Positions 42,434 through 52,228 of a stretch of DNA of 64,000 nucleotides are shown piece after piece. The stretch spans positions 1 to 64,000 of the forward strand of contig NZ_JAMQOT010000003.1 in assembly GCF_029502005.1 (NCBI RefSeq). The letters run 5' to 3'. Each line of letters starts with the position of its first letter. The stretch's first letter is position 1. The position numbers and the translations under genes are program-made. The stretch comes from Natrinema salsiterrestre (GTDB taxonomy: Archaea; Halobacteriota; Halobacteria; Halobacteriales; Natrialbaceae). The notes beneath the pieces were generated by a model. The model did no database searches. It was not told the DNA's origin and was given only the letters and a program-made list of their open reading frames with translations.

Positions 42434-43570
42434 CTAGTGGACTGCTTCCGTGACTGCATCGACAATTCTGGCAATTTCATATGGCGATAGGTTCGGGTGC
42501 ATCGGTAGAGAGAGGACCCGTCGCGAAATATCTTCAGTGACGGGTAAAGTAGGAATCTTCGTTTTGGATTTCCTGTAATACGAGGTCTCATGAATGGCTG
42601 GGTCCCAGTAAATCTTGGAGGCGATTTCATGTTCTGCGAGTGTGTCTATCACGTTGGATCTATTGATCCTACTCTCGAGTTCGATTGTGTACAATTGATA
42701 AACATGAGTTGCCTCTTCCATCGGTGTATGTGGTTGCAACCCTTGAATTTCTCTAAAGCTCTCGGTGAGCCGTGATGCCGCTTGTTGACGACCGGTGATG
42801 AGGTCATCAAGACGGTCCATTTGCGAACACCCAATTGCCGCAGGGAGATCACCCATTCGGATGTTCGTCCCTACGTCAATGTACTGACCAGATGTCGAAC
42901 TATCGAAGTAGTTCTCGGAGGTACGACCGTGGGAACGGTACAGGCGGACGCGTCGAGCGAGGTCGTCATCGTCGGTAATGACTGCTCCCCCTTCGCCGGT
43001 CGCGACGATCTTGTTTTGACAAAAGCTCAATGCAGCTACATCTCCGAATGTCCCCAGTTTCTGTCCACGAAACTCTGCGCCAAGTGCTTCGGCAGCATCC
43101 TCTACTAGACTGAGGTCGTGCTCGTCGGCGATCTCACAAAGCTCGTCTATCTGACAACTAGTCCCGTAACAGTGGACCGGAAGAATTGCCGCGGTATCGT
43201 CGGTGATTTGCGTGCGGACATGGTTCGGATCTAAACCGTAGGTATTCGGTTCGATATCTGCAAACACTGGCTCGGCCTCAACAAGTCTGACAGCATTCGC
43301 CGTTGCGATAAACGTGAAAGACGGAACGATCACTTCGTCACCTCGACCAATTCCAAGTGCCTTGAGAGCAGCTACGAGTGCAGTCGTTCCAGAATTGACA
43401 ACAAGTGCATTCTTTACGTCGAGAACTTTCTCAAGCCTCGATTCGAATTCAGAGACAAACGGACCCTTTGCCCAATAGCTACCTCGAGTTATTGACTCGA
43501 TCGCATTCGAAATATCCGACTGGTCCCAGTCGATTTCGAACAACGGGATCGGCTCTTGTTTTACCTCCAT
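42434..43570 (-). CDS. legC: DegT/DnrJ-family sugar aminotransferase (LegC type)
   Basis: 378 residues, PLP fold I. The internal aldimine Lys lies in SFCQNKIVATGEGGAV; NSGTTALVAALKALGIG binds PLP phosphate and DAAEALGAEFRG carries the PLP Asp. It adds an amino group at C4 of the keto sugar from LegB. It is the first gene of the minus-strand run and probably carries the promoter, upstream of 43570. Confidence 0.9.
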   Translation of the reverse strand: MEVKQEPIPLFEIDWDQSDISNAIESITRGSYWAKGPFVSEFESRLEKVLDVKNALVVNSGTTALVAALKALGIGRGDEVIVPSFTFIATANAVRLVEAEPVFADIEPNTYGLDPNHVRTQITDDTAAILPVHCYGTSCQIDELCEIADEHDLSLVEDAAEALGAEFRGQKLGTFGDVAALSFCQNKIVATGEGGAVITDDDDLARRVRLYRSHGRTSENYFDSSTSGQYIDVGTNIRMGDLPAAIGCSQMDRLDDLITGRQQAASRLTESFREIQGLQPHTPMEEATHVYQLYTIELESRINRSNVIDTLAEHEIASKIYWDPAIHETSYYRKSKTKIPTLPVTEDISRRVLSLPMHPNLSPYEIARIVDAVTEAVH

Positions 43571-43870
43571 ATTGAAGAGAGGATCTCAGGGGTCATAGTG
43601 ACTGGGTGTATCGCTGTCTTGTTCACTTTGTCTTTGTATGTTAGGGCTAAGACATGTACCTCATCTTATTCTCTACCTCGACTCACGTCCCAGTTAGGCC
43701 AGCTCGAGATATAATCCCCTCGCAGAGCTGATTTGAATACGTCACTCGTAGATCGGCTCGTCTTTCAAATAGACCTCTGTCTCGACGATGATTCCCCACC
43801 GCTATTTTCAAAAGCCGTGAGAATTAACGCTGATTGGCATCAGATACGAAAGCAGGATACATTTTCAGTA
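43571..43870. other. Divergent promoter region
   Basis: Separates leg genes (minus) from the large glycosyltransferase gene (plus). A minus-strand stretch at 43743-43799 encodes WGIIVETEVYLKDEPIYE before a stop, which looks like the 3' end of a lost gene. No other feature is seen. Confidence 0.4.
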
Positions 43871-43880
43871 GGTTTATAAA
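43871..43880 (+). promoter_or_regulatory. TATA box for the 663-aa glycosyltransferase
   Basis: GGTTTATAAA centred 29 nt before the ATG at 43905; leaderless arrangement. Confidence 0.6.
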
Positions 43881-43904
43881 ATTAAAACTCGTCGAATTCA
43901 ACCG

Positions 43905-45896
43905 ATGATTGATTTTATTATCAATATTTTAATAAAACTGTCTGGCATCATTGAGCGGGTGATGCCGCGATCTAACGGTTCTCGACGTAACGATGGACCG
44001 ACGCTCTGCGTCTGTCGCACACAAGAAGATTTGGACCGAATCGAGTCGAGCAACGACCAAAGCGATGTCGTAATTGGTTCAAATGACCCAGATATCCATG
44101 CTGCAGCACACGAGGAAACACAATTTGAGACTACATTTTTACAACACGCTATCTCGTTCTACGAGGTTGCAGAGGATGTACTTGATATCGCCGAAACCAT
44201 CGACGAGTGGCTCGTGGACATCGGTGACGACGCTGGGGTTTCTACTGAAGTCTTATTCACCCAAAAAACGCCAGAGGGAAGTGAAATTGGTCGGGTCCAA
44301 GAATTACTGTTACTGATTGAATCATATCAGAAAATAATTAAAGATCATAATATTAAGACTGTCTATTTACATAGAAATCCCCAATCTGACTGGAAGGATG
44401 ACATTCTCGTTGCTGTTGCGGACAGCCAAGGAATACCTGTAATCGAAGAACGGCCCTTTTCGTATCGTCTCAAGACGATGTTGGAGTTTGAGACCCGTTC
44501 AGTCGTCATCGGAGAGACAACCGTGAAACTTCCAGTTCCGAAACAAGTGATTGACTTCGTGCGGACTATTTACATCTTCATCGATTTGTTGTGGGACAGG
44601 TCAAGTTTTTCGAGCTCCGAGGTCAACAATCCTGAAGTTACATTCCAGCTATCTAGCTCGGATGAAAAGCATATAGACAACATTACCGGCGTAATGAGCG
44701 AACTTCAGGAACGAGGGCGCGTCCATCCGGTCGCACTTTCTTGGAATGCAAAAAGCGGCGCCAAAACGCTACGAAATTCCGGCTATGAGGTTGTCAACCT
44801 AACCGATGCGTTTCCACTCCGACGTGTGGGTGAACTACTTCTCGAAATTGTTCAGGTTATGGCCGCTGGATACCGTCATAAAAATCAGCTTTTTGAAAAC
44901 CCGGATTTTACCTATCGAGGAATTGAACTAGCTCCGCATCTCTGGCCGGATTTGCGCTCAGTTGTAGTTCCGGGAATCCCCAGACGACTCGTAATACAGT
45001 GGGCCAGTGAGCAGTATTTCGGTACACGTCGCCCAGCAGCTCTGAAGCCGTGGGGAATGGGGGCACTTGAATACGGCAAGATCAGTCACAATGTTGCCGA
45101 GAGAGTCTGTAAACCAGTGACGTTCCACTATAACCTCGGAGTTGTTACGGAACAGCCGTACTTCCAAAATAAGCTCGACTTTTATATTGCAAATGGAGAT
45201 AGGGAAAAGGAATGGTATATTGAGCATGGTGTTACGCCAAGTGATATCGTAGTCGCTGGCCACAGCCGTTACGATGGGATCAATGCCTTCAGACGTGATC
45301 ACTCTCAAGAAGATTCGCGGACACATCTTGGTATAGATTCTGACCAACGTCTATGTATTTTTTTGGCGAATCAAAGCGATATCGCAGGACTCTGCAGTAC
45401 AGTTGAGAAAATTCAAACCGTTGATACACTAGTTTCGGTGGCTAACAACTTCCCTTCGTGTATTCTTCTGGTAAAACCCCATCCAAGCGGTAACCCTGAT
45501 CCGACGAGAAAAATACTCAAAAAGATAGAAAATGATAATGTTGAATTCGTCGAAGATTCGTCTCCGTTTCACTGTCTCAACGCTGCAGATATCGTCGTAA
45601 CAAAGTATTCAACGGTCGGTATCGAGGCTATGCTGTTTGACCGTCCAGTCGTTTCAGTTGCTCTAGACGGCGAGACGAGGTTCCAGGATATATTTGGCGA
45701 TGTTGCCGAACGAGTGAGCTCAACGGATCAGTTGTATTCATTTTTCGAGAATATTCTCATTGGTCGCGAGCAGCTCCCGGACCAATCTATTGCTCGCAAG
45801 GAATTCCTCGCAGAAATTTCCGCCCATTCTCAGAGCGCGGCAACCGAACTAATGGCAACAGCAATAGAACAGCGTGTCGACTCGATCGACGAGTGA
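43905..45896 (+). CDS. Large GT-B-like glycosyltransferase (capsule/CDP-glycerol type), candidate nonulosonic transferase
   Basis: 663 residues. The C-terminal third has the pattern of CDP-glycerol/polysialyl-type GT-B enzymes: GHSRYDGIN, LLVKPHPSGNPDP, and YSTVGIEAMLFDRPVVSV, where His and the Ser-Thr-Glu region bind the nucleotide. The N-terminal 400 residues are not recognised. Its place right after the CMP-sugar genes suggests transfer of the acid, but no assay-level motif proves it. Confidence 0.65.
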   Translation: MIDFIINILIKLSGIIERVMPRSNGSRRNDGPTLCVCRTQEDLDRIESSNDQSDVVIGSNDPDIHAAAHEETQFETTFLQHAISFYEVAEDVLDIAETIDEWLVDIGDDAGVSTEVLFTQKTPEGSEIGRVQELLLLIESYQKIIKDHNIKTVYLHRNPQSDWKDDILVAVADSQGIPVIEERPFSYRLKTMLEFETRSVVIGETTVKLPVPKQVIDFVRTIYIFIDLLWDRSSFSSSEVNNPEVTFQLSSSDEKHIDNITGVMSELQERGRVHPVALSWNAKSGAKTLRNSGYEVVNLTDAFPLRRVGELLLEIVQVMAAGYRHKNQLFENPDFTYRGIELAPHLWPDLRSVVVPGIPRRLVIQWASEQYFGTRRPAALKPWGMGALEYGKISHNVAERVCKPVTFHYNLGVVTEQPYFQNKLDFYIANGDREKEWYIEHGVTPSDIVVAGHSRYDGINAFRRDHSQEDSRTHLGIDSDQRLCIFLANQSDIAGLCSTVEKIQTVDTLVSVANNFPSCILLVKPHPSGNPDPTRKILKKIENDNVEFVEDSSPFHCLNAADIVVTKYSTVGIEAMLFDRPVVSVALDGETRFQDIFGDVAERVSSTDQLYSFFENILIGREQLPDQSIARKEFLAEISAHSQSAATELMATAIEQRVDSIDE

Positions 45897-45989
45897 CCGA
45901 TTAATGGCGACCGTTCCCGCGTCGATTATTTATCGTCTTTCAGGAATACTTACTAACCAATCAAGGGGGGCTCTAAAGCTACGGCCAAG

Positions 45990-45997
45990 TATTTATA
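45990..45997 (+). promoter_or_regulatory. TATA box for the hexapeptide acetyltransferase gene
   Basis: TATTTATA centred 28 nt before the ATG at 46022; leaderless arrangement. Confidence 0.55.
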
Positions 45998-46021
45998 CTC
46001 TCTCACTGATTAGCTATAGAT

Positions 46022-46777
46022 ATGAGTTGGTGGAAGAAATTAGGTCTTAAAATATCTTCGTACTCTACATATCCTCGATTTCTGATAAAATTGATAAACA
46101 AATCGCCAACAAATACTACACTACACATTGACGAGAAAGCCGATATATCCCCAAATGTATCACTTTCTGGAGAAATATCGCTCGGGGAGAGTGTTTCGAT
46201 AGCGCCTGGAAACAAAGTCTCAGGGAAAGTTATGTTATCTACTAGTGTAGAGATTCGGAACGATAATAGCATATTGTCTGGAGATATAGATGTTGGGGAT
46301 TTCACCTATTTCAGTGGAGATAACAATCTGTACGGTAATATCAATATTGGTCGTTACTGCGCGTTCGGTCCGATGAGCTCTGTGTGGGAGAGAAACCACA
46401 ATATACGACTGCCGAGCCAGGGGACTCGGTTGGCAGCTAGGTTTGAAAACGGTGATGGGCATAAGTCTGAGGGACCTGTTGATATCGGCCACGATGTCTG
46501 GGTGGGTGAGAAAGCGACTATCTTATCTGGGGTGAAAGTAGGCCATGGTGCAACTATCGGCGCCGGTGCCGTTGTCGCCTCAGACGTTGAACCGTATGCC
46601 GTCGTCGGTGGAAATCCTGCAAAGCGAATCAATTGGCGGTTTCCCAAACCGATCCGTGAAGAATTACTCGAACTACAGTGGTGGAACTGGTCAACCGAAC
46701 GAATTCAACGGAATAACAAATTTTTCCAAACAGATCTCACAGAGGAAACTACAATCCAAGAACTGATAGTCGCGTAA
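46022..46777 (+). CDS. Hexapeptide-repeat sugar O-acetyltransferase
   Basis: 251 residues. Repeated turns of a left-handed beta-helix run from about 40 to 205 (ADISPNVSLSGEISLGES, GDGHKSEGPVDIGHDVWVGE, GHGATIGAGAVVASDVEPYA, VVGGNPAKRINWRF), which is the CatB/WcaF pattern with the active-site His in the IGHDVWVG loop region. It acetylates a glycan or precursor from acetyl-CoA. Base composition is AT-rich. Confidence 0.82.
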   Translation: MSWWKKLGLKISSYSTYPRFLIKLINKSPTNTTLHIDEKADISPNVSLSGEISLGESVSIAPGNKVSGKVMLSTSVEIRNDNSILSGDIDVGDFTYFSGDNNLYGNINIGRYCAFGPMSSVWERNHNIRLPSQGTRLAARFENGDGHKSEGPVDIGHDVWVGEKATILSGVKVGHGATIGAGAVVASDVEPYAVVGGNPAKRINWRFPKPIREELLELQWWNWSTERIQRNNKFFQTDLTEETTIQELIVA

Positions 46778-46871
46778 AAGTATTTTCTGTTGATCGACAA
46801 GGCATTTCACCCTAAATGCGCTGAACAGCGACTTCCGAAAGAATATTGACGCAACGGTATCCAGTAGTCGT

Positions 46872-48245
46872 ATGAAGGTGTTTTTATACGTCATGGATGC
46901 ACTGCGTCCTGACTATCTATCTTGTTACAACCCTGCTGAAACCACATCCCCGAACCTAAAAGAATTCTGTCAAGATGCAACGAAATTCGAAAACGCCTAC
47001 TCAACCACTACGTGGACGAAACCTGCGGCCGCGAGCCTACTAACAGGTCGATACCCTCGCGAGACAGGAACAATACACCAGCTCGATGCGTTTCCTGATT
47101 TTGAGTTCACACTACCGTCTGAATTATCTGCTGCAGGATATGAAACTCACTGCATTAGTTCAAATTTATTCGTAAGCGAACAATTTGGTTTCGGTGATTT
47201 CGATTCGATAGATGTATTGCAATATGATCAGTCTCTCCATGGGCGTCGCAAGTCACTGAAAGACCCTGGAAAACAGGAAAAACAGATGCTCGAAGAAGTA
47301 GGAGTCGACGATATGATTGTACCTCTCTCTGAAGATATTCATGCCAGAGTTAAAGATGCGATCGGGAAGCAAGCGGACGAGTTTTTTTTATTGTGGTCTA
47401 TCGACACTCACGGACCTTATTTCGTCCGAGGAGAATCATCATATAATGGGAACGACAAATCCGACTTTATTTTCGAAAAAGATATAGATAAGTCAAATAT
47501 GGATCATGTGAAGGACTTGTATAGAGACATGATTAGGTACAACGATGAGCAATTCGGTAATTTCATCTCGTACCTTCGTGAGGAAGGAATGTACGACGAC
47601 TCGCTCATCATCACTATTGCCGACCATGGAGAGTCGTTCGGTGATCACAGCAAGTTCCCAGGCTATCCCATTTTTGGTCACACGGATATCGTATACGAAG
47701 AATGTATCCGCATTCCGATGATGGTAAAATACCCAAACGGTTACGCAAGAGGTCAAACAATTGATCAGCCAGTCCAGATAACAGATATTTATCCAACAGT
47801 TTTGGATGTACTTGACGAGTCTATTCAAGCAAATAACTTGTCTGGGCATTCCCTCTATAAATCAGATATAGCCGTTGATCGACCTATCTTCGTGGAGTCT
47901 CAAATAACACCTTCCAGTATTTACTCTGGGGCAATTCGTCAGGGGAAATACAAATATATTAAAATTGACAAACCTCTGTTGACTGGAGATGGTATAGCGA
48001 ATTTCTCGCGGAGTTTAGTTCGTCGCCTGTGGGAACCTCAAACACGACTTTACAACCTGGAAGATGACCCAAACGAACAGACGAACCTTAATTCTCGCGA
48101 ACGAACCAAGACCACTGCCTTGGCTGAGGAATTTGATGATATGCGTTGCACTTTAGAAAGAGCCTCAGTTTCTGACGAGCAAGAACAAGCAGACATCACC
48201 GCCGAGCGCAAAGAGCAGCTTCGACTGCTCGGCTACAGCGAGTGA
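46872..48245 (+). CDS. Sulfatase-fold enzyme without formylglycine motif
   Basis: 457 residues of the alkaline phosphatase superfamily. Metal sites are visible: VMDALRPDYLSCY (first Asp), ADHGESFGDH (Asp-His pair). The nucleophile segment TKPAAASLLTGRYP has Thr where sulfatases have Cys or Ser (CxPxR) and lacks the Arg, so formylglycine cannot form. It may be a phosphatase, phosphotransferase or diesterase acting on a surface glycan rather than a sulfatase. It ends with LRLLGYSE, as does the protein at 54352. Confidence 0.75.
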   Translation: MKVFLYVMDALRPDYLSCYNPAETTSPNLKEFCQDATKFENAYSTTTWTKPAAASLLTGRYPRETGTIHQLDAFPDFEFTLPSELSAAGYETHCISSNLFVSEQFGFGDFDSIDVLQYDQSLHGRRKSLKDPGKQEKQMLEEVGVDDMIVPLSEDIHARVKDAIGKQADEFFLLWSIDTHGPYFVRGESSYNGNDKSDFIFEKDIDKSNMDHVKDLYRDMIRYNDEQFGNFISYLREEGMYDDSLIITIADHGESFGDHSKFPGYPIFGHTDIVYEECIRIPMMVKYPNGYARGQTIDQPVQITDIYPTVLDVLDESIQANNLSGHSLYKSDIAVDRPIFVESQITPSSIYSGAIRQGKYKYIKIDKPLLTGDGIANFSRSLVRRLWEPQTRLYNLEDDPNEQTNLNSRERTKTTALAEEFDDMRCTLERASVSDEQEQADITAERKEQLRLLGYSE

Positions 48246-48257
48246 ACACGCCGTCAC

Positions 48258-49505
48258 TCATTCGATCGTCACTCGCGTTACGATTTGGTCCGCAACAAAT
48301 TTTGCTGCAAGGATGTATATCGGCAGCGCATACATCCGACGTCTAGCAGGTACACCGACCAATGAAATGACTACCGCGTACCCCCCCAGTACACACATAG
48401 AAAAAACAATAAAGAAAACAGTTCTATGGTTGAATTTTACGTTTCCTGACAGAACCGTTATTGCTGCACCGACAGTGACGGGAATCATGTATATTGAATC
48501 AAACGTCAAAATAAACATAGAGTAATACTCGCGAACCCACGGAAAGGGGCTATAAGTGAAATAAAATAGTCGAGCTGGCAAATAGATAAACACATCTAGC
48601 CAACTATCATAGGAGAGATCGGTGAGAAAGGAGAGTCCATGTCGCATTCGACCCCGTCGTATCCTCTCTAACGTCGAGACACTGAGCGGGTTCAGCCGCG
48701 CCGGAAGAATACTTATTATCCCAACTAAAACCCCTATGGAGACGAGAGACTTCTTTATGTCTTGGCCAAGCGCATATCCGATACTGGCTGAGATCCAGAA
48801 GAAAATCGCTATCTCAGGGCGTAGCATCGCCGTCAGCAGCGTGGCGATGACAAGCATCACGTATCGATACCTGTTCCGTAGTTCATCGGGATAAAGATAA
48901 GCATAAAACAAGAGCGTGAGACACAGTATTGTTGGCGATTCGCGCAGATTCTTAGAGGTGAACAGCCACAGAGCCGGCGAGAAACTTAGTGTTAACACAA
49001 CATGAGGAATGTACCGTCGCCCAAAGTGAACCGCAGTCATACGGAGCCAAATAAGTACCGCGAGCGACCACAATCCCGCGTTGAACAGAGCGATCATCAA
49101 CGGGCTCTTTCCGAAGACGAGGTGGACAGCAGCAGCGTACTTTACATACGTCATCACCTGTATCGCATTCGACACTGGGCTCGGATTAAACGCCTGCCAC
49201 GACCGGACGGTAGTCATGGATAGGTCGTAATAAAGCCGCTCGTCGGGTGTGTAAGCTTGTATTATATAAAAGTTGAGAAATGCAAGACCAGCAGACAATG
49301 CGAACGGGATAAGGGTCCATACGAACCTGATATTTAACCGCCGCGAGAGTGCCCATAATATGATTCCGAATCCGCCGATTAGAATAGGGATTTCCGCCGC
49401 GGCTGTCACCACCTGACAGAACACGAGTAAGATACTGGCACAGACCAGCAGCACTGCTCCCAGATGAGAATTCGATTCGACGTCCAATAACGGATTTTGC
49501 TCCAT
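48258..49505 (-). CDS. Polytopic membrane protein, Wzy- or GT-C-like
   Basis: 415 residues with about ten membrane helices. A loop after helix 3 carries QAYTPDERLYYDLSMTTVRS with acidic residues; TSKNLRESPTILCL and RPEIAIFFWI follow. The pattern recalls O-antigen polymerases or GT-C transferases, but no signature decides it. It is convergent with the sulfatase-fold gene. Confidence 0.55.
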   Translation of the reverse strand: MEQNPLLDVESNSHLGAVLLVCASILLVFCQVVTAAAEIPILIGGFGIILWALSRRLNIRFVWTLIPFALSAGLAFLNFYIIQAYTPDERLYYDLSMTTVRSWQAFNPSPVSNAIQVMTYVKYAAAVHLVFGKSPLMIALFNAGLWSLAVLIWLRMTAVHFGRRYIPHVVLTLSFSPALWLFTSKNLRESPTILCLTLLFYAYLYPDELRNRYRYVMLVIATLLTAMLRPEIAIFFWISASIGYALGQDIKKSLVSIGVLVGIISILPARLNPLSVSTLERIRRGRMRHGLSFLTDLSYDSWLDVFIYLPARLFYFTYSPFPWVREYYSMFILTFDSIYMIPVTVGAAITVLSGNVKFNHRTVFFIVFSMCVLGGYAVVISLVGVPARRRMYALPIYILAAKFVADQIVTRVTIE

Positions 49506-49547
49506 ATGTGGTGTCTTTTCTTATTGTGAGTCGTCGACACGAACAGA

Positions 49548-50513
49548 CTACTGGACTATGTTGGACCGATGGTCCTCATACCACTCTATTGTCTTTCGTA
49601 GTCCTTCTTCGAACGGAGTGCTCGCTTCCCAGCCGAACTCACGCTTTGCTCTTGAGACATCAAGTCGTCTGCGTGGCTGTCCGTCAGGTTTACTAGTATC
49701 CCATTCTACCTTACCATCAAAGTCGACAAGATCGGTTATCATCTCTACCAGTTCTTGTATATTTATCTCCATCCCGCTGCCAAGATTGATCGGTTCACTC
49801 TTATTGTAACGTTCAGTGGCAGTCAAAATACCATCAGCGGCGTCGGAAACGTAGAGAAACTCTCGAGTTGGTTCGCCGGTACCCCAAGCAGTGATCGAGT
49901 CAGCATCGCTCTCACGTGCTTCAATAGCCTTTTTGATTATTGCTGGAATTACGTGCGACGTTTCAAGATCGAAGTCGTCGCGGGGACCATAGAGGTTCAC
50001 CGGCATCAGGTAAATGCTATTGAAGTCGAACTCCTTACGATAGGCCTTTGATTGTGTAAGAAGCGCTTTCTTCGCGATACCGTACGGCGCGTTCGTTTCC
50101 TCAGGGTAACCATCAAATAGATCGTCTTCAGTGAACGGGATGGAGGCATGTTTTGGATAGGAACAAACCGTTCCTAGAATGGTGAACTTCTTAACGTCGA
50201 AACGGCGGGCTTGTTCGAGTAGTTCTATACCCATTACCGCATTGTCGTAAAAGTATGTCCCTGGGTTGTCTTGATTTGCGCCGATACCTCCGACCGTTGC
50301 GGCCAAATGGATGACTATGTCTGCCCCCGAGTCCTCAAAAGCACGGACGACATCAGACTTTTCACGGAGATCATAGTTCGAACTTCGCGGGACGAAGATG
50401 TCAACATCGGTGCTTCGAGCACGCAATTCCCTGACGAGATGACTTCCGAGAAAGCCTGCACCGCCAGTGACCATCACTGTTTGGTCGTCCCAGAACGTCG
50501 TTGTCTCACTCAT
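49548..50513 (-). CDS. fcl: GDP-L-fucose synthase-type epimerase/reductase
   Basis: 321 residues. TGGAGFLGSHL binds NADP; GGIGANQDNPGTYF, GTVCSYPK with the epimerase Cys, APYGIAKKALL with the SDR Tyr-Lys, and TSHVIPAII with the acid His all match WcaG/Fcl. It turns GDP-4-keto-6-deoxymannose to GDP-L-fucose. The ATG at 50513 overlaps the stop of the upstream gene by ATGA; an earlier start at 50537 is less likely. Confidence 0.85.
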   Translation of the reverse strand: MSETTTFWDDQTVMVTGGAGFLGSHLVRELRARSTDVDIFVPRSSNYDLREKSDVVRAFEDSGADIVIHLAATVGGIGANQDNPGTYFYDNAVMGIELLEQARRFDVKKFTILGTVCSYPKHASIPFTEDDLFDGYPEETNAPYGIAKKALLTQSKAYRKEFDFNSIYLMPVNLYGPRDDFDLETSHVIPAIIKKAIEARESDADSITAWGTGEPTREFLYVSDAADGILTATERYNKSEPINLGSGMEINIQELVEMITDLVDFDGKVEWDTSKPDGQPRRRLDVSRAKREFGWEASTPFEEGLRKTIEWYEDHRSNIVQ

Positions 50514-51571
50514 CTCCAATCGACTCTCCCGTACCATTTCTGTTTATTCTGAGCGTACCATTCGATAGTCCGGCTAAGCCCCTCTCGCCACGTAGTCCGT
50601 GGTTCCCATCCAGTTTTCTCGGTGAGTTTCTCGTGGCCGACTCGTAGTTCCTCCACGTCGCTGTCACCGGGCCGGTAGCGGTCATCGGACTGGACGATTT
50701 GAGGATCTTCCCAGTAGCCGTGTTCGGCCCCTACTTCCAGAATTAGGTTTGTCCAGTCACGCATAGAGATGTTTTCGCCATAGCCGTAGACATATTGTTC
50801 ACCGGGATTCCCTTCTAACGCGACGTGGAGATGGCCTCTAACTCCGTCTTGGACGTAGCACATATCCCGCTTTGGCTGGAGATTACCCAATTCGATGATG
50901 TCGCGCTCCAGCGCTTGGGTGATTATCGTACCGGTTATATAACGGGGGTTCTGCCGTGGGCCGTAGTTGTTGAACATCCGTGTGGTCACGGTCGGGATTT
51001 TATAGGCGTCATAGTAATTCATCGTCAGGAAGTCAGCTGCTAGTTTTGAGGTGGCGTAGACACTCTTCGGATTGACCGGTGACCGTTCGCTGAGGATGAC
51101 TCTGCCGTTATCATCGAACTCATGGTTTTCACGGACCTCCTCAACTACATTACCGTATTCCTCGCTAGTACCGGCAGTGTCGAATTTCGCGATGTCGAGA
51201 TCGAGATCGACGACGGCCTGTAACAAGTTCAATGTTCCCCGCACATTCGTGTCTACGGTCTCATACGGCCGATCCCACGACTCGCCGACGTGTGCCTGTG
51301 CGCCCAGATGGATGATGAGTGCTTCACTCGTGTCTTTAAGAGGTGACAGCGCTTTCCTAACCGAATGACTGTCCCGTAAGTCACCCTTATGCACCGTGAT
51401 CGAATCCGCTTGATGTCGAATATTGTTTAGCTCGCCGCTGGATGTGGCACGAACAAACGCGTGTACGTCCGCGCCATACTCAACGAGCGTGTCAACGAGG
51501 TGGGATCCGACGAAGCCGTCGGCACCGGTAACGAAGACTGCTCGTTCGGACAACTGGGTCTCGAGATTCAT
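50510..51571 (-). CDS. NDP-sugar 4,6-dehydratase (GDP-mannose type likely)
   Basis: 353 residues, extended SDR: TGADGFVGSHLVDTL, HLGAQAHVGESWDRPYE, DTAGTSEEYGN, YATSKLAADFL (Tyr-Lys) and NNYGPRQNPRYITGTII. The coupled fucose synthase gene implies a GDP-mannose 4,6-dehydratase role, but residues specific for GMD (such as the usual TGQDGSYL start) are not seen; another NDP-hexose may be the substrate. Confidence 0.72.
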   Translation of the reverse strand: MNLETQLSERAVFVTGADGFVGSHLVDTLVEYGADVHAFVRATSSGELNNIRHQADSITVHKGDLRDSHSVRKALSPLKDTSEALIIHLGAQAHVGESWDRPYETVDTNVRGTLNLLQAVVDLDLDIAKFDTAGTSEEYGNVVEEVRENHEFDDNGRVILSERSPVNPKSVYATSKLAADFLTMNYYDAYKIPTVTTRMFNNYGPRQNPRYITGTIITQALERDIIELGNLQPKRDMCYVQDGVRGHLHVALEGNPGEQYVYGYGENISMRDWTNLILEVGAEHGYWEDPQIVQSDDRYRPGDSDVEELRVGHEKLTEKTGWEPRTTWREGLSRTIEWYAQNKQKWYGRVDWR

Positions 51572-52228
51572 ATGTGCTTATCAGAGTAATCCTTCCCTCT
51601 TTGTTAAAAAGCTTGAGAATCTCATACCGGTTTCTATCAAAACTGAATCAATTTATTATAATGTCTGATTTCTATTGGAGCCGTCTGCAAACCTCATTTG
51701 GGGCCCGGATTCTGTATTAATAGCAACCTAATTTCAAAATTCAAAAATAACATTCCATATCATAATTAACTCTGCAGGACAGAAGTTACCATCAATTCGA
51801 AAATGAAAATACGCCACGCTTGTAACTTCGAATCTGAGCTATACAATCTTTCTAATCACCTCGCGGAGACTCGACTAGCCACAGGCAGTGAAAACTCACG
51901 TACCCCGCGGATACTATGTTGAAGCTTCCAGATATGCATATTGACTCGGGGTTCGGTTTTGGAAATTCCACCAGAGAAGTCGAGACAACGTTAGACGAGC
52001 CGTTCACGAACAATACGACTGATTTCTTGATTTTCGAATACGATTAACTAGGTATCAATCGAGATAGCAGGATAGTGGCTTTGACTGGTCGTTACCTAAC
52101 AGAACCGAGTACATGGGAGATACATTCATACGTCTGAAATTCATTTCGTACTAATTCGCTGGACTGACTAGACTATCTCATCAGCACAACCAAAAGGAGC
52201 AAATACCCCAGTTGGTAACTACGGGTAC
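51572..52228. other. AT-rich spacer, no recognised gene
   Basis: A 43-codon frame at 51916-52047 (MLKLPDMHIDSGFGFGNS, ending FLIFEYD) looks partly protein-like and may be a gene relic; it has no visible promoter. The rest is AT-rich with stops in all frames. Confidence 0.45.

Noticed and set aside
51916-52047. 43-codon frame MLKLPDMHID
   Set aside because: Protein-like only in part, with no promoter or family; kept as a note in the spacer entry.
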